Source: Madurella fahalii
Taxonomy: Eukaryota > Ascomycota > Sordariomycetes > Sordariales
Direction: 5' to 3'
Assembly: GCA_029876055.1 (NCBI GenBank)
Contig: CM056874.1
Coordinates: forward strand, 7,378,001-7,442,000
DNA length: 64,000 nucleotides
Shown here piece after piece: positions 46,101 through 55,687 of the stretch. The position numbers were made by a program, and so were the translations under genes. The notes beneath the pieces were generated by a model that did not search any database, was not told the DNA's origin, and saw only the letters and a program-made list of their open reading frames with translations. Position 1 is the stretch's first letter, and each line of letters opens with the position of its first letter.

Positions 46101-46493
46101 GGACGTAACGCGGATGCCAAGCTGGTTAGGGAGCGGCTCGGTGCTCTCGGGCGAGAATATATCTTCGTCTAGGAAGGACGGGGAGGCACCGTCTAGCGTG
46201 TTGAAGTTAACACCAAAGAAGGGGTCGTCGCCCTCGCTGTACTCGCTCGACTGATAGTGGACGCTGAGGGTCGACACGGACTCGGCGGGTGTATTTGTGT
46301 TCAATGACGGCGAGGCCGAGTTGCTATGGAGTTGGGGGGAGAAGGCGGCGAGGTGGCCGCGGTAGACGGGAGTGGACGGCGAGATGTGGTGCAGGCCGTC
46401 TTGTGTTGAGACACTGCGGGGTTGCTCAGCCCTGTCCCGGCGGGTTGCGGAGTCGGGGACGGACGGCGGGTATAAGGTGTAAGTCGAAGACAT
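43119..46493 (-). CDS. Large intronless C2H2 zinc-finger protein
   Basis: A single open frame of 1124 aa from ATG at 46493 (MSSTYTLYPPS). The first ~700 residues are Ser/Pro-rich and probably disordered, with an acidic patch (DEDEDEEDDLFEDGD). The zinc-binding part is near residues 770-960: FECQLCFMAKKFQKPSDWTKH, FTCTWERCREPKMF...DWVRHENEGHRHREW, WTCDVEDCRHICYRRDNFLQH and CRFCGKTFPTWKKLTVHLAKH, giving at least four Cys2His2-like units with irregular spacing. The tail is Pro/Gln/Gly/Met-rich, typical of a transactivation region. It is probably a nuclear DNA-binding protein conserved in filamentous ascomycetes; its targets are unknown. An intronless gene of this length is notable beside the intron-containing neighbours. 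Confidence 0.88.
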   Translation of the reverse strand: MSSTYTLYPPSVPDSATRRDRAEQPRSVSTQDGLHHISPSTPVYRGHLAAFSPQLHSNSASPSLNTNTPAESVSTLSVHYQSSEYSEGDDPFFGVNFNTLDGASPSFLDEDIFSPESTEPLPNQLGIRVTSTATQHVQQAAPYLPLSPDKSPSLGSPKGERRGEGVGGAVFPNLSPTSVAPGDVSTLTRQSNPVQESNQPGLQLTPKTSNSGDSSDDDRASAAAIMQSQSPRVTVSHWDRDDGGGFDPLNSESHIQHSVPAITASRDDAGRWIPDRSTGQSGLAPSIRSAAEVASLNELTAERKLDERNQEVKDWLARSTVLPPSSLQSHEQPAETPRDGDDNIPQREIPMGNETENNPVPGQTYYAENGGELTHQDLELMRRGRNWADAPLPFSIYQPERGPYQPQTSQAAMEKFQRMCRDNDSIVSRAATWGTRRFSLPSLVDAEVEVAGNFLKKLSLSQKSPRRPSILEGLRGLVRKPSANMGKRSRVDHDDASSLQTESSADRKDSQSKLAPPNPNPGWSRKQSVPSINTAFVDVGSKVATFGAAHARTGSVSATPITSPRSPLNLSVRGPLNRLRSKSENQSSKIVDLWKKSGGPPVTNLGNTKVSAPEADEDEDEEDDLFEDGDVRAEADKLIDDITPNFAGFQKHILTLNPDLKTMNTYLVDRIAHHQLVRYKGLLNYRVKHLQAVSAQNCSCGTMCVAMGGRANVLDSRGESRSQDPLSATFHGSDGDITPLEGAINQESFPTDIPMPPTSTLPAEFECQLCFMAKKFQKPSDWTKHVHEDVQPFTCTWERCREPKMFKRKADWVRHENEGHRHREWWTCDVEDCRHICYRRDNFLQHLVREHKFTEPKVKTKAAIKRAGTIDPTWAKVEQCHEETTALPQDEPCRFCGKTFPTWKKLTVHLAKHMESISLPILRLVAKKELDEYTIISPVQEPPPRPFPATFPIKREQHSFDHSPTMPQGPMARQPSPMTYPNPAQQPQPIMYPIPPPGYAGGLYNPGFDGLSHGLPQASMNMQSMGHPVGNSFQSLNTPTYPSLPVTSGAYMTAPTNSYISMGPETEPFPAFSMDALGMQDPGPMAYGGGAGGGPGQEQQYTPQGSVSPYSHSPHQPQGGFYPQ

Positions 46494-49145
46494 GTTTGCA
46501 GAGGAGCCAGGTGGCCCGGTGTGCGGGTATTATATTGTGTCCGCAGGGAAGGGGGAGGAGCTAGGTGCGGTTGCGGTTGCGGTGCGGTGCGGTGCGGTGC
46601 TCCCGATGTCCTGGTCGTGGGGAGCGCTAGGCGGCAGTCATGGTTCGGTGCGGCTGCGCGAGGCGGGAGAGGGGCGCGATAGGACCTGGCAAATGTGTCG
46701 GGGGTTCGAGAAATCTTCTGGATCGGCTTTGTCGGGTGTGATCTCGCCTGGCAATTCCTGCTTGGGAACGAGGTCGCAGGGAATGCGAGGTTCAAAACGG
46801 CCCAGTGATGGTCGGGAGTGCGGGTTGGAGTTGGAAGGGGGCAATGCCGGTTTCCGGCGCGCGAACTGCGATAATGGCCTTGTCAGACGCGCCGCACACG
46901 GCCCTCTAAGCCGGGCCCGCCTGTGACGGTAGAAATTGGGGTTTGAGGCGCAGGGCAACGGCTGCGCTTCCGGGCCCTAGCTTAGACCAAGCGCTTCAAA
47001 TTGCCGCTCTACGGGATGGGAGGCACGGATGCAACGAGAAAAACTGTCGCCTAGAGGGAGCTCGCATGACGATGGAAATACGTTCTAATCCCCGTACTCG
47101 ATAAAGACAGCTTAGGAGACTGTCGAGAAACCCAGCAGTGAGGCAGCCCGCAGGGTTGGTTTGTCGGCGCCTCGCAGGCGGGAATTGGCAATGGGTGGGT
47201 TACTTGCAGAATGCCCGCGAGGTGGATGTCTCGCGGGGGATGGTGAGCGCATCTGGGGACAAGGATGTTTCGGTGTAGCTCTTCAACCCAACGGTCGCTA
47301 ACTGACGTCGAAGCCACAGCAACAAGAACGCCAGCTATTCCGCCTCAAAGGTCGGCAGAACCCATCCCAAGCCAGGAGAATCGGTTGAGACGCCTATTCG
47401 CCGGCTTTGATCGACTGCTAGTGGGTCGATCTCAGACAGATGGCTAGGAAGGATATTGAAACTGGAGATGCTGGACGTTGGTGCTTGCAATGTTGCTGTG
47501 TTCTCTCGATAGCCGGTTCATGATTGGTGAATGCGCAGCGTGTGGTGCGCTTGAATTGGGGCTGTGCCATGTCCCTACCGGTTGGGCAGAACAGTGGGCG
47601 GAATGGCGGTACCCAAAGGAAGGTCATCGTACCTAGCGGGACCCCGCGTTCGAAGTTCGCAGCGGAGTTCCCTCTCTTTTGCTGGGGGTCCTGGGTGCGG
47701 CGCCGTTCCACCAGATCTCCACCACACTCACGAGGCGCATTTCCGTACCTAGCCTCTTTGGATGTGGCTTAGACCGTGATGCCGCACCCGCCCGGGGCCT
47801 TAGGAGGGCAAGGCACTTTTTATTTCTGCAGAATATGTTGCTACGCTGTTTCGGTCCCAGGCTCCCCAGCTTGATACGATCTTATTAGTGCCCTCTTGCG
47901 ACTTGGCTGGGATGCTCTGTTTTCCGACTTTCTGTCCATGACATGAGGATCGCCCCGTAGGGCAGAGCCCCTGGAAAGCTTAACGCAGATCACCACTCCG
48001 AGGCAAACGCCGTCTAAGTCCCGCCACAGCTTGGACTTGACCACCCCCAAACCCGCCGAGCTTGATAGTATCGAATTCCGAAGAGAACATAAGTTCTACC
48101 GTGTCATTATCTCAATTTTCTTCCATGAACAGCTCCGTCTCCGTCATCCATGTTACACCAAAGCGCCAAACCTACATACACAGCGGGCAGCACAGCCACG
48201 GGGCGCTGACCCTGCCCTTCCATTGTTCACCACCGGCACGGGTTCCGGATCCCCACCCCCTGCAAAACCTAGACAATATCGACGGATCTTCCAGGTAAAT
48301 CTAGAGAGGTGTCCGAAATTTCTTGGAAACCTTTGCGGCAGCGTTCCCTAGGTTGCGTGAAGGGCCACTCCCACAGAATCTCCCAGCGGTTAACATAGTT
48401 ATGGAAGCAGGTGGGAGATGCCTCAACGCCAGCAATCACATTGTACTGTGTAATGCACCAAATCAGTGCGGTGCTGGTGCCCCGACCGCCGAAAATATGC
48501 CGATGGGTCGATGCGGACGTCGGGCTTCCAATGTCGCAGTTAGGTAAGGATTGTGCGCCGCTAACATGCCGGTGTGCGGCCACTGTGTAAGTCGGGAACG
48601 GTCTGTCTTATCCGCGACTCCCTGCTAGGGAAGGATTCAGCTGCTTGGGATGATTCGCTTGTCCCCGCCGCCTGATGCTTCTTTTTTTGAGGATCCCGAA
48701 ATGGAGAAGTGAGTGCAACTATACTATGCCGCAAACCTTCATGAGTTGCCGAAGCTTGGGGAGGGAGGGATGGTTGTGCTAAGCAGCTCAACCAAGTGCA
48801 TCGCGCCACAGCCCCTATTCAACGAGGTTTTCATCCCAAGGTTTCGCTCACTAGCTTCTTCCTTCCCGGGCTCCGACGACAGCGGAGTAGATTTTTGTAA
48901 GAGAAATATCCAGCTGCCCGTAGCCTTAAATCATGATTATCAAACCCCTTGGACTGCTTGCAAGGCTGCCATCGCTGGTTCAGGGCTACTTTCTACACTT
49001 AACGCAATGATTTATGAGTAGGCAGTAGGCAACAATCTCGTTGTGTTGCAAATGTTGCCATTCGCAAAGAAAGCCAAAGAACTACGGAGGAAAAAGGCAC
49101 ACGAGCCGATATAGAAAGTAGTATCCCACAACCAGTATCACAAGC
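46494..49145. other. Intergenic, 5' of the zinc-finger gene
   Basis: About 2.65 kb. The proximal 400 bp contain GGTGCGGTGC-type short repeats (about 46565-46600) in the presumed leader. The remainder has only short, unconvincing ORFs on both strands. Confidence 0.5.
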
Positions 49146-49150
49146 AAAAA
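49146..49150 (-). terminator. Pol III terminator of tRNA-Arg
   Basis: Five T residues on the minus strand directly follow the tRNA discriminator base. Confidence 0.75.
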
Positions 49151-49268
49151 CGATCCGCCCAGGGGTCGAACCTGGAACCTCCTGATTACTCGATTCACCA
49201 GGTCATCTCGCGGCGAGATCATCCAATAGACATCGTAGTCAGACGCGCTGCCATTACGCCAGCGGACC
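49151..49268 (-). tRNA. tRNA-Arg(ACG) with a 46-nt intron
   Basis: The minus-strand sequence folds as a full cloverleaf. The acceptor stem GGTCCGC pairs with GCGGATC (one G-T wobble), discriminator G. D stem GCGT/GCGC; anticodon stem TCTGA/TCAGG; loop CT-ACG-A plus A; T arm CCAGG-TTCGACC-CCTGG. The halves are 49233-49268 and 49151-49186, with the intron (49187-49232) at the canonical 37/38 position. The mature molecule is 72 nt before CCA addition. Anticodon ACG (inosine-modified) reads CGU/CGC/CGA arginine codons. The intron contains a perfect hairpin, ATCTCG-CCG-CGAGAT. Confidence 0.95.
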
Positions 49269-49808
49269 TATCACATTGACTTGTTGGAGTGCTAGGCTGA
49301 AAGTTTGACTCAAGGATTTGCGGTTTGTGGGATGGGGTGCGGATCCGGCACTGGGTTCCACTCTCTAAGTCGGTGCTCGCTAATGCGGAAGACCTCGGCT
49401 TATCTGATTCATGAAACCAAAGGGCAAGCGTACCCAAACAGGGTAGCCAGCATCTGGCATACTAGCATGAAAGGGGATGTTGGACGAGCGAATAAAGCGA
49501 ACCCATCTTACTTAGAGGTCGCTGGCAAGGTAATTGCTGAAGGATGAGAAAAAAGTGTTAAGAGGTACAATATCTTGGGTAGTTAGTTATATTACTCATA
49601 ATGTGCCTTTTATCATACAGAAATGGCCTAGGTGGCCCCACTTGATCCCTCGGCAGATGCCGACGTTCGGGGACGGGCTGGATTCAATTCCGGACCGCCA
49701 GAGTTTCGGAAGAAACAACAAAGCTATCTTGCCTCGCAACGCCATCAACACAAAGAGAGCTTCGACTGTAACATTACAATGGTATGAAAAAGTGTGAACC
49801 AATGAGCC
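49269..49808. other. Intergenic between tRNA-Arg and the TMEM14-like gene
   Basis: About 540 bp holding the upstream regions of the tRNA (minus) and the TMEM14-like gene (plus). A GGATTCAATTCCGG sequence at 49680-49693 recalls a T arm but does not complete a cloverleaf. No gene is supported. Confidence 0.5.
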
Positions 49809-50236
49809 ATGAGTTCTTCAAGGCTGACCCTGGCGCAGGGCCTAGAGCTTCCGTCGTACATTCTCTCCGCTCTTACTACCGCCGGCGGAGCTATCGGATT
49901 CGCGCGGACCAAGAGCAAGCCCAGTCTCATCGCGGGCACAGCTGTTGGCCTCCTCTGTAAGTCACCACGTTTGTAATGCCCATGTATTCCGAGGTCCCGC
50001 ATCAAACAAGACTTGTACAGGGCTAACCCAGATGTTGTCCAGACGGCCTCGGAGGTTACCGCATTTCGAACAATGAGCCGTACGGCGTGGAGCTGAGTCT
50101 CCTCGCCTCCCTCGTCCTGGGTGGGTCGGCGTTCCCTCGAGCCTTCAGACTTCGGAAGCCGGTTCCCATCCTGCTGTCCTTTTTTGCCGCGTACGGGCTG
50201 CTTACGTTTGGGGATGCGTTCCGCCGCGCTTTGTAA
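49809..50236 (+). CDS. TMEM14 family small membrane protein
   Basis: Exons are 49809-49956 and 50043-50236, coding for 113 aa. The join restores GLLYGLGGYRIS. Three or four hydrophobic segments are seen: PSYILSALTTAGGAIGFA, SLIAGTAVGLLYGLGGY, ELSLLASLVLGGSAF and PVPILLSFFAAYGLLTF, with short basic loops such as RTKSKPS and RAFRLRKPVP. This fits UPF0136/TMEM14-type proteins (about 100-120 aa), in which animal TMEM14C works in mitochondrial porphyrin transport; the yeast and fungal role is not settled. An out-of-frame ATG at 49802 lies just upstream. It faces the CMC2 gene, with 314 bp between the stops. Confidence 0.88.
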
Positions 50237-50550
50237 GGGGGGTTGCTCCGGGAGGCGGTTGAGAAATACGCACTAGGAAAAAAACTAGAAATGTTATAAC
50301 ATACAACCCAGAAGCAGCTCGGGCTTCCTACATCCATGTTATACATAAACTGCGGCTTACAGGGAGTATTGCAAAACGACCCCCCCAATAACAGTCTCTG
50401 CACTGCAACGTCTTTCCCTTTAACCTGTGTGCAGCTACCCATAGATCAAGACGGTGTTTGCGGAGAAATACCGTAGGTCGAAGGGGTCGTCCGGTGGGTA
50501 TTCAGCCGGTGGGTTTTTTGTTTTCTTTTTCTTTTTTTCGCCGGCCGTAT
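50237..50550. other. Shared 3' flank of TMEM14-like and CMC2 genes
   Basis: 314 bp between convergent stop codons, with a T-rich tract at 50516-50539 (A-rich on the CMC2 strand). No gene is seen. Confidence 0.5.
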
Positions 50551-50859
50551 CTATGAATTCTCGTCGATTTCCTTCCACTTCTGCCGTATCCGCTCCTTCT
50601 TGTCCTGGACGCTGCCCCGGTTTGAGCCCTGGTTCTTCGCCCGCTCTGCCCGCAGGCATTCGGCGAGCTGCGTCTTAGCATCATTGCACATGCCGGCGGC
50701 CTTCCAGATGAAGCCCTTTGCGTGGCATTCTTCCAGTGCGATCATCACCTGCTCGCAACCTAAGTTCGAAGCATTGTTAGGGGGAAAATGCGGTGTTGTC
50801 GCTGCTCAAGAAGCACGTAACTTACCAGTGTTGTCCTTGGTATGTAGGAGGGGATGCAT
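50551..50859 (-). CDS. cmc2: Cox assembly factor CMC2 (twin Cx9C)
   Basis: A mitochondrial intermembrane-space protein for cytochrome c oxidase biogenesis and copper handling, imported through the Mia40 disulfide relay. Exons are 50826-50859 and 50551-50759, with a 66-nt intron; 80 aa. ATG at 50859 gives MHPLLHTKDNTG, the typical N-terminus. The twin Cx9C motifs are explicit: C-EQVMIALEE-C and C-NDAKTQLAE-C, forming a helical hairpin separated by HAKGFIWKAAGM. The tail is charged (KKERIRQKWKEIDENS). It lies head-to-head with prefoldin subunit 2, with 300 bp between the start codons. Confidence 0.93.
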
Positions 50860-51159
50860 TGTAAAGGAGCGTGCCGCCAGCTGTGGGATTGCCAGATGCT
50901 GTCTGGTGGTCCGTTCTTTCTAGAGATTGTCGGGACCAACCGCATGACGAAGCTGATTCAGTCGCGAAACGCGGGTGCCTTTCCGGCCCGAGTGGATCGA
51001 TTTGGAAAGCTTTGACCACCTCCGGGCCGGACTGGGCCTGCGCTTCGCGCATGGGCCAAAAGGTCATCTGGTGACTGGTTCATCTCAGAGTATCTCTCAA
51101 CTCCAACGACATCGAGGACAGATTGTTTGTCACGTCCGTCCACAACTGTTACGGCCGCC
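50860..51159. promoter_or_regulatory. Bidirectional promoter interval, CMC2 / prefoldin 2
   Basis: The 300 bp between the divergent start codons must contain both 5' UTRs and promoters. No specific element was identified. Confidence 0.6.
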
Positions 51160-51770
51160 ATGGCGTCTCAAGCAGCGCCGGCTAAGAGGCAACAAGGTTC
51201 GACGCGGCTACATTACACGAATAGATCAATCTCTAACATTTTCTTCTGCAGACCTCCAATTGCAATACACAACTTACAAGAACACTCTGCAGCAGATTGC
51301 CCAAAAGATTGGCGATGTTGAACAAGAGTCCGAAGAGCACAAGTAAGACCGAACCGAATTCTTCTTGCCTAGTTTATCTCAGACCGGACGGGGCGTGCCC
51401 ATCCCGGATCACGTTGCATGGTCTTGGCTCTCATCACACCGCTTCATGCTCTATCTCACCGCTCATCTCTCATCGCTTTAACAGACTAGTTCTTGATACC
51501 TTGGAGCCGCTTCCGGGGGATCGCAAGTGTTTCCGCATGATCAACGGCGTCCTGGTGGAGAGGACGGTCAAGGATGTGGTACCCGCTCTCCGGACGAATG
51601 CAGAAGGCTTGAAGAAAGTTCTCGATGACCTGGTCAAGCAGTACAAGGCCAAGCAGGACGAGCTTGAAAAGTGGAAGGTATGTGGAGAAATGTCTCATCC
51701 ATATTCGTCATCGCCTTCGTTCTAATCTTCTCTGCAGAAGAAGAACAACGTCCAGGTTGTGCAGTCATGA
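51160..51770 (+). CDS. Prefoldin subunit 2 (Gim4, beta-type)
   Basis: A subunit of the hexameric prefoldin chaperone that hands nascent actin and tubulin to CCT. Exons are 51160-51196, 51252-51342, 51485-51677 and 51738-51770, coding for 117 aa, the normal size. The spliced protein begins MASQAAPAKRQQ, continues LQLQYTTYKNTLQQIAQKIG (first helix), turns through LEPLPGDRKCFRMINGVLVE (beta hairpins), and ends with the second coiled-coil helix LKKVLDDLVKQYKAKQDELE and a tail VQVVQS. All three introns close in phase. Good Kozak context (GCCATGG). Confidence 0.94.
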
Positions 51771-54680
51771 ACATGCGCGAACAAGGGTTCCAAAAGCCAC
51801 GCCCAAGCCCACGGGGATGCCATGTCATCAGTCAGCCCCGAGGGTGTGGTCAAACATGTGTAGATCACGAGATGGAGATGGCAGATACTGGGAACCGCCC
51901 CATGCGATGACGTTTTGATAACTCCCGGGCCATCCCACGTCTCAACTGCACCAAGGGGAGGCTCGAGAAACCGTCCGTGGCGGCGAGCTCCTCACCGAGA
52001 GGACAGTCCGTCCGGACTTTTGAGCATAGGCAAATATCTCGGAAAGGCCAAAAAAAACTTTTTTTTAAAAAAAAAAAAAAAAATTTCAAATCTGCTCGCT
52101 GAGACTAATGGAGCCTAAAATTGTCTCTTGCTCTCCCGAGGGTGTGGTGATGAGTTGTTCAATACCGTGTTGTCCGGACTGCAGCCTAGGGGCGCTGCGA
52201 TGCCCAACCGGCGCTCCCGCCAAATGGTTGGGCTGCGATGGGATTGGCATCCCGTGTCTCTCGGAGGTGGGGCTCGCTAGCTTTGGACTGCCCATGTTTG
52301 CGGGACCAAGGACGGACAATACCCCAAACCGGATGGCAGTGATGAATTCTGACCTTGCGCGGCCTTGCAGAACGTTGTCACAGTGTCGGCAGCGCGACGG
52401 TGCCATTGGGACATCCACCGTGCAAATCCAGACCTCTGCCCCCCGAATTCTCGTCGGCCAATGTATGGATCCTGTAGAATTCAACATGGATTTTCTTCCA
52501 CTTAAATCTTTTGGCGGACGGTAATTATTTTAATTGGTCCAAAAAGATGCGCTCAGCACCATTCAGATCTCAGCAAGATGTCTGGGGAGTTACTTTGTGA
52601 TTCAAGTTGGAACACCCGAACGGAGAAATAGTAGCCAGTCATCTCTCAACTCTCGCGACCACAAGCCCAGCCTTTCGGCCCAAACCCTGCCACTGGGCCC
52701 GTTAGGCTCCTTGTCAGCCTTTCTGTTCCTGCTGCGTTTTTTAACTGCAACTGCAATTGTCGAATCATTCAGCTTGTTCCCACACCACCCCTTGGTTCCC
52801 CAAGCCAGGCGCCAAGGGTGTCTTGGCGCCTCGCGCCCCCGACATCATCACATCAAGCGAATGCAGAGTACAAACAGGCACCTCTATCGGACCGTACTGT
52901 GGTAAAATGGAGACGCTCTAGCATGTTCTAGACACCAAGAACTCGGTCACCAGTCCGACTAGCCGCCGATACCTTGGTTCCATTGTGCATTCACCGCTCT
53001 TGACGGGACGAGTTTGTATTTGCGGGCAGGTATCGCCCGTGTCAGGCCCCCCTCCTCCTCTCCCGCCTGGGCAGAGCGCGCTGCCCCGGTTCGGTGTAGG
53101 AACGAGAGGAAGGGAGTCACTCCGGGCTGTGATTGCCGAAGATAACTGAAAGTTCTGTCTGTCTTGACCTGAAGGGAGCGACATGCCCCGCAGCCTCAAG
53201 CCCCACATCGTTTGACAACCATGTAGAGCGGGAAGGGTTGCTGCACTTGCTCAAAGCAACAGGTTGTAATGCATGGTGACATGCGACGAACGAGGGCAGA
53301 ATCGAGATGAGAATGGAGAGGCATCGGGCACGTTTTTAGGGCTTCTGCGGAGTGCCCGTGGGGTGTGATGGCGCGGAGTGTGGAAGTGTGTACGTACTCG
53401 ATACTTCGGTGGCTTTGCCAGTCTTTTATCGACAGTAACTAACCGCCTCCTCTTGGCGATGGAGCTTGTTGTCATGGCGCTGGGCTGGCTGGGGTAAGCT
53501 CTGGTCCAGGGCCCGCTTCTCCCGCGCATTCCCTCTTTTTCACCCGACTCAATCTTCCCACCGCAACAACCCCACGCGTGTGCCCTCTTGCATCCCAGTT
53601 TTCTCATGCACCTCAGACCCAAGCCGAGGACTAGGTTTGCGGCCAACTCAGACACCACCCACTAGGAAGCCGCAGCACCGGGCTAGTCTAGCGACAAGCC
53701 GAGCAAGGACAATTGACAGGCCCCCATTTACTGCGGCCGGTCACAGAGGTATTGTGACTCCCCAGGTACGTAACCATATCCGAAGTGCGTATGGGCATCG
53801 CAGCGCGTCGCCCGTAGCGGGACTGCAATCACCTCCCGAGCTCCGCTCTGGTCACGCAGGCGCTCGACAAGCTTCCCACCCCCGGGCGCGCACTACTTCT
53901 CTAACGCGACTCTACAGTCGAGATATCCTACACGGCAATCACGGCCGTGGCAGCACAGCCAATATCTGCGCACCCGCGATTCGAAACCATCCTGTCCAGT
54001 ACCGAGCCCGCCCAGCCAACCACGGCCATCGCATCGCGATTGGTGTAACCGGCCGACACGATAGCACACGGACACGCCGCGCGCCGCCAAGGGGAGCCGT
54101 AGTTGTAGGCATCGAACCCGGCGACACGGAACACAGCTGGCAGACGGATCATACCACTGCGCAGACTTGGTACCAGCCCTGTCCCGCCCACATACCGCTT
54201 CCTGCCTGCAGCAAGGCGATCTGGTGGGTAGCAAGACAACTCCGGGTAGAGGACCACTCCTCGTAGGACCCGCAGTACTGTACCTACTACCGCATCTCAT
54301 CCCACCCCTTGCGCCACCCCAACGCCGCTCCCCCAGTCAAGGCTCCCCCCCTCGGGACTCGTGCTGCCAGACTCGGGTTTCCTGCCGGCCGCCAACGCGA
54401 CCCCTTGCTCCTTACCTTCACCCCACCGTTGTGCCAGCCCCTCCAAGGCTCCTGTCACAGCCTGAAGGTCGGGCAGGGTAGCCAGTAAGAGTAAGCCTGG
54501 GACGCGCGGAGAGGTACCGCTTGACGCAGCTCTCTGCAGCTCAAGCCACCAGACGAGAGGCCGCAAGCCCTACAACCCTGCAACGTGTCCAACGACACAT
54601 CACCTTACTCTAATCCAGCTGTGCGAGTTGGCAGTCCAAGGAATTTACAAGAAGCCAGCAGCCGCTGCAGGTAGCCAAAT
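51771..54680. other. Intergenic plus probable long HAP3 leader
   Basis: About 2.9 kb with no supported gene. An A-rich block with T8/A17 runs lies at 52047-52083. Between about 53.5 and 54.68 kb a plus-strand frame stays open for 266 codons (53466-54266) but reads as His/Arg/Pro/Thr-rich random translation of GC-rich DNA and is more likely the HAP3 5' leader. An ATG at 53475 (minus) opens MTTSSIAKRRRL followed by a GTACGT donor, but no further exon was found. Confidence 0.5.
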
Positions 54681-55687
54681 ATGTCCGACTCTCCCCAATC
54701 CAATCCAAAGGATGTCGAACAAGGTGCACCGTCACCCGACGAGGAAGCACAAATGAACGACCCAACAGACCCACACTCGGGCGGGCTCACCTATGAGTTC
54801 GAGGTGAAAGAGCAGGACCGGTGGTTACCCATAGCCAATGGTACGTCATGCCCGTTTCTCATACTCGGATGCTTTGGCTCGTCCGTCATGATTCGCGTGC
54901 GCTTGTCGTGGGCCTCTCCCATCGAAGCTCGCGCTTCGCGTGCATGCCGTCGAGGCCCTCTTTGGCTGGCGTCGCTTCTGCCCTGCCTATCAGAGAGCCG
55001 CGCATACCGACAGTTCCATGTCGAGCAATTCCTCGCCCAGGTCGCCTCGAGCGCGGCGCGCTTCGTCGTCCAAGTTGGACAAGGTTGATATCTACGATGC
55101 TAACATACGGAATTTTGCGCCAGTGGCCCGCATCATGAAGAATGCGCTCCCCGAGAATGCAAAGATTGCCAAAGAGGCAAAGGAATGCATGCAAGAATGT
55201 GTGAGCGAGTTTATCTCGTTTATCACCAGCGAGGGTAAGACGGTTGCCGGTTCAAGCAAGCAGTATCTACTTTTGGTCCCCTATCATCTGACCTATCACA
55301 GCTTCGGAGAAGTGCCATCAAGAAAAGAGGAAAACAGTCAATGGAGAGGACATCCTCTTCGCCATGAGCTCGCTTGGCTTTGAGAACTACTCGGAGGCGC
55401 TCAAGATCTACTTGACTAAATACCGAGAGGTGAGGCTTTCATCCTCCCTTTCTGCCGCACTCTGTATGGTTTACTGATGCGCACAGCAGCAGTCGCAGTC
55501 GAACCGGGGCGAGACGCAACAGAATCGACCCAACAGCCAAGGTTACGGCGCAGCTGGCGGTCCGAATCCCGCCGGCGGTGGCTTCCCTAGCGGCGGCCTC
55601 GGAGGCCAGCAGGAAGGCGGCGATGCTCAAGGCTATAGCCTCTACGGAGCGCAACCCGGGCATAACGGTGCTGGCGGAGAGTACTAA
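54681..55687 (+). CDS. CCAAT-binding factor subunit HAP3 / NF-YB
   Basis: A histone-fold subunit of the heterotrimeric CCAAT-binding complex (HAP2/3/5, AnCF), a global regulator of respiration, iron and secondary metabolism. Exons are 54681-54840, 55124-55234, 55302-55429 and 55487-55687, coding for 199 aa. The core reads ANVARIMKNALPENAKIAKE, AKECMQECVSEFISFITSEA, EKCHQEKRKTVNGEDILFAM and SSLGFENYSEALKIYLTKYR, the canonical NF-YB domain. The usual LPIANV is produced only after removing an unusually long 283-nt first intron (54841-55123). The C-terminus is Gly/Gln/Asn-rich. Confidence 0.95.

Noticed and set aside
49620..49705. Possible second tRNA (GGATTCAATTCCGG T-arm-like sequence)
   Set aside because: The T loop is one base short and no acceptor, D or anticodon arms can be formed.
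53250..53475. Possible divergent first exon (MTTSSIAKRRRL with GTACGT donor, minus strand)
   Set aside because: No downstream exon with protein-like sequence could be found.
53466..54266. 266-codon plus-strand ORF upstream of HAP3
   Set aside because: His/Arg/Pro/Thr-rich random-looking translation in a GC-rich leader; no conserved feature.
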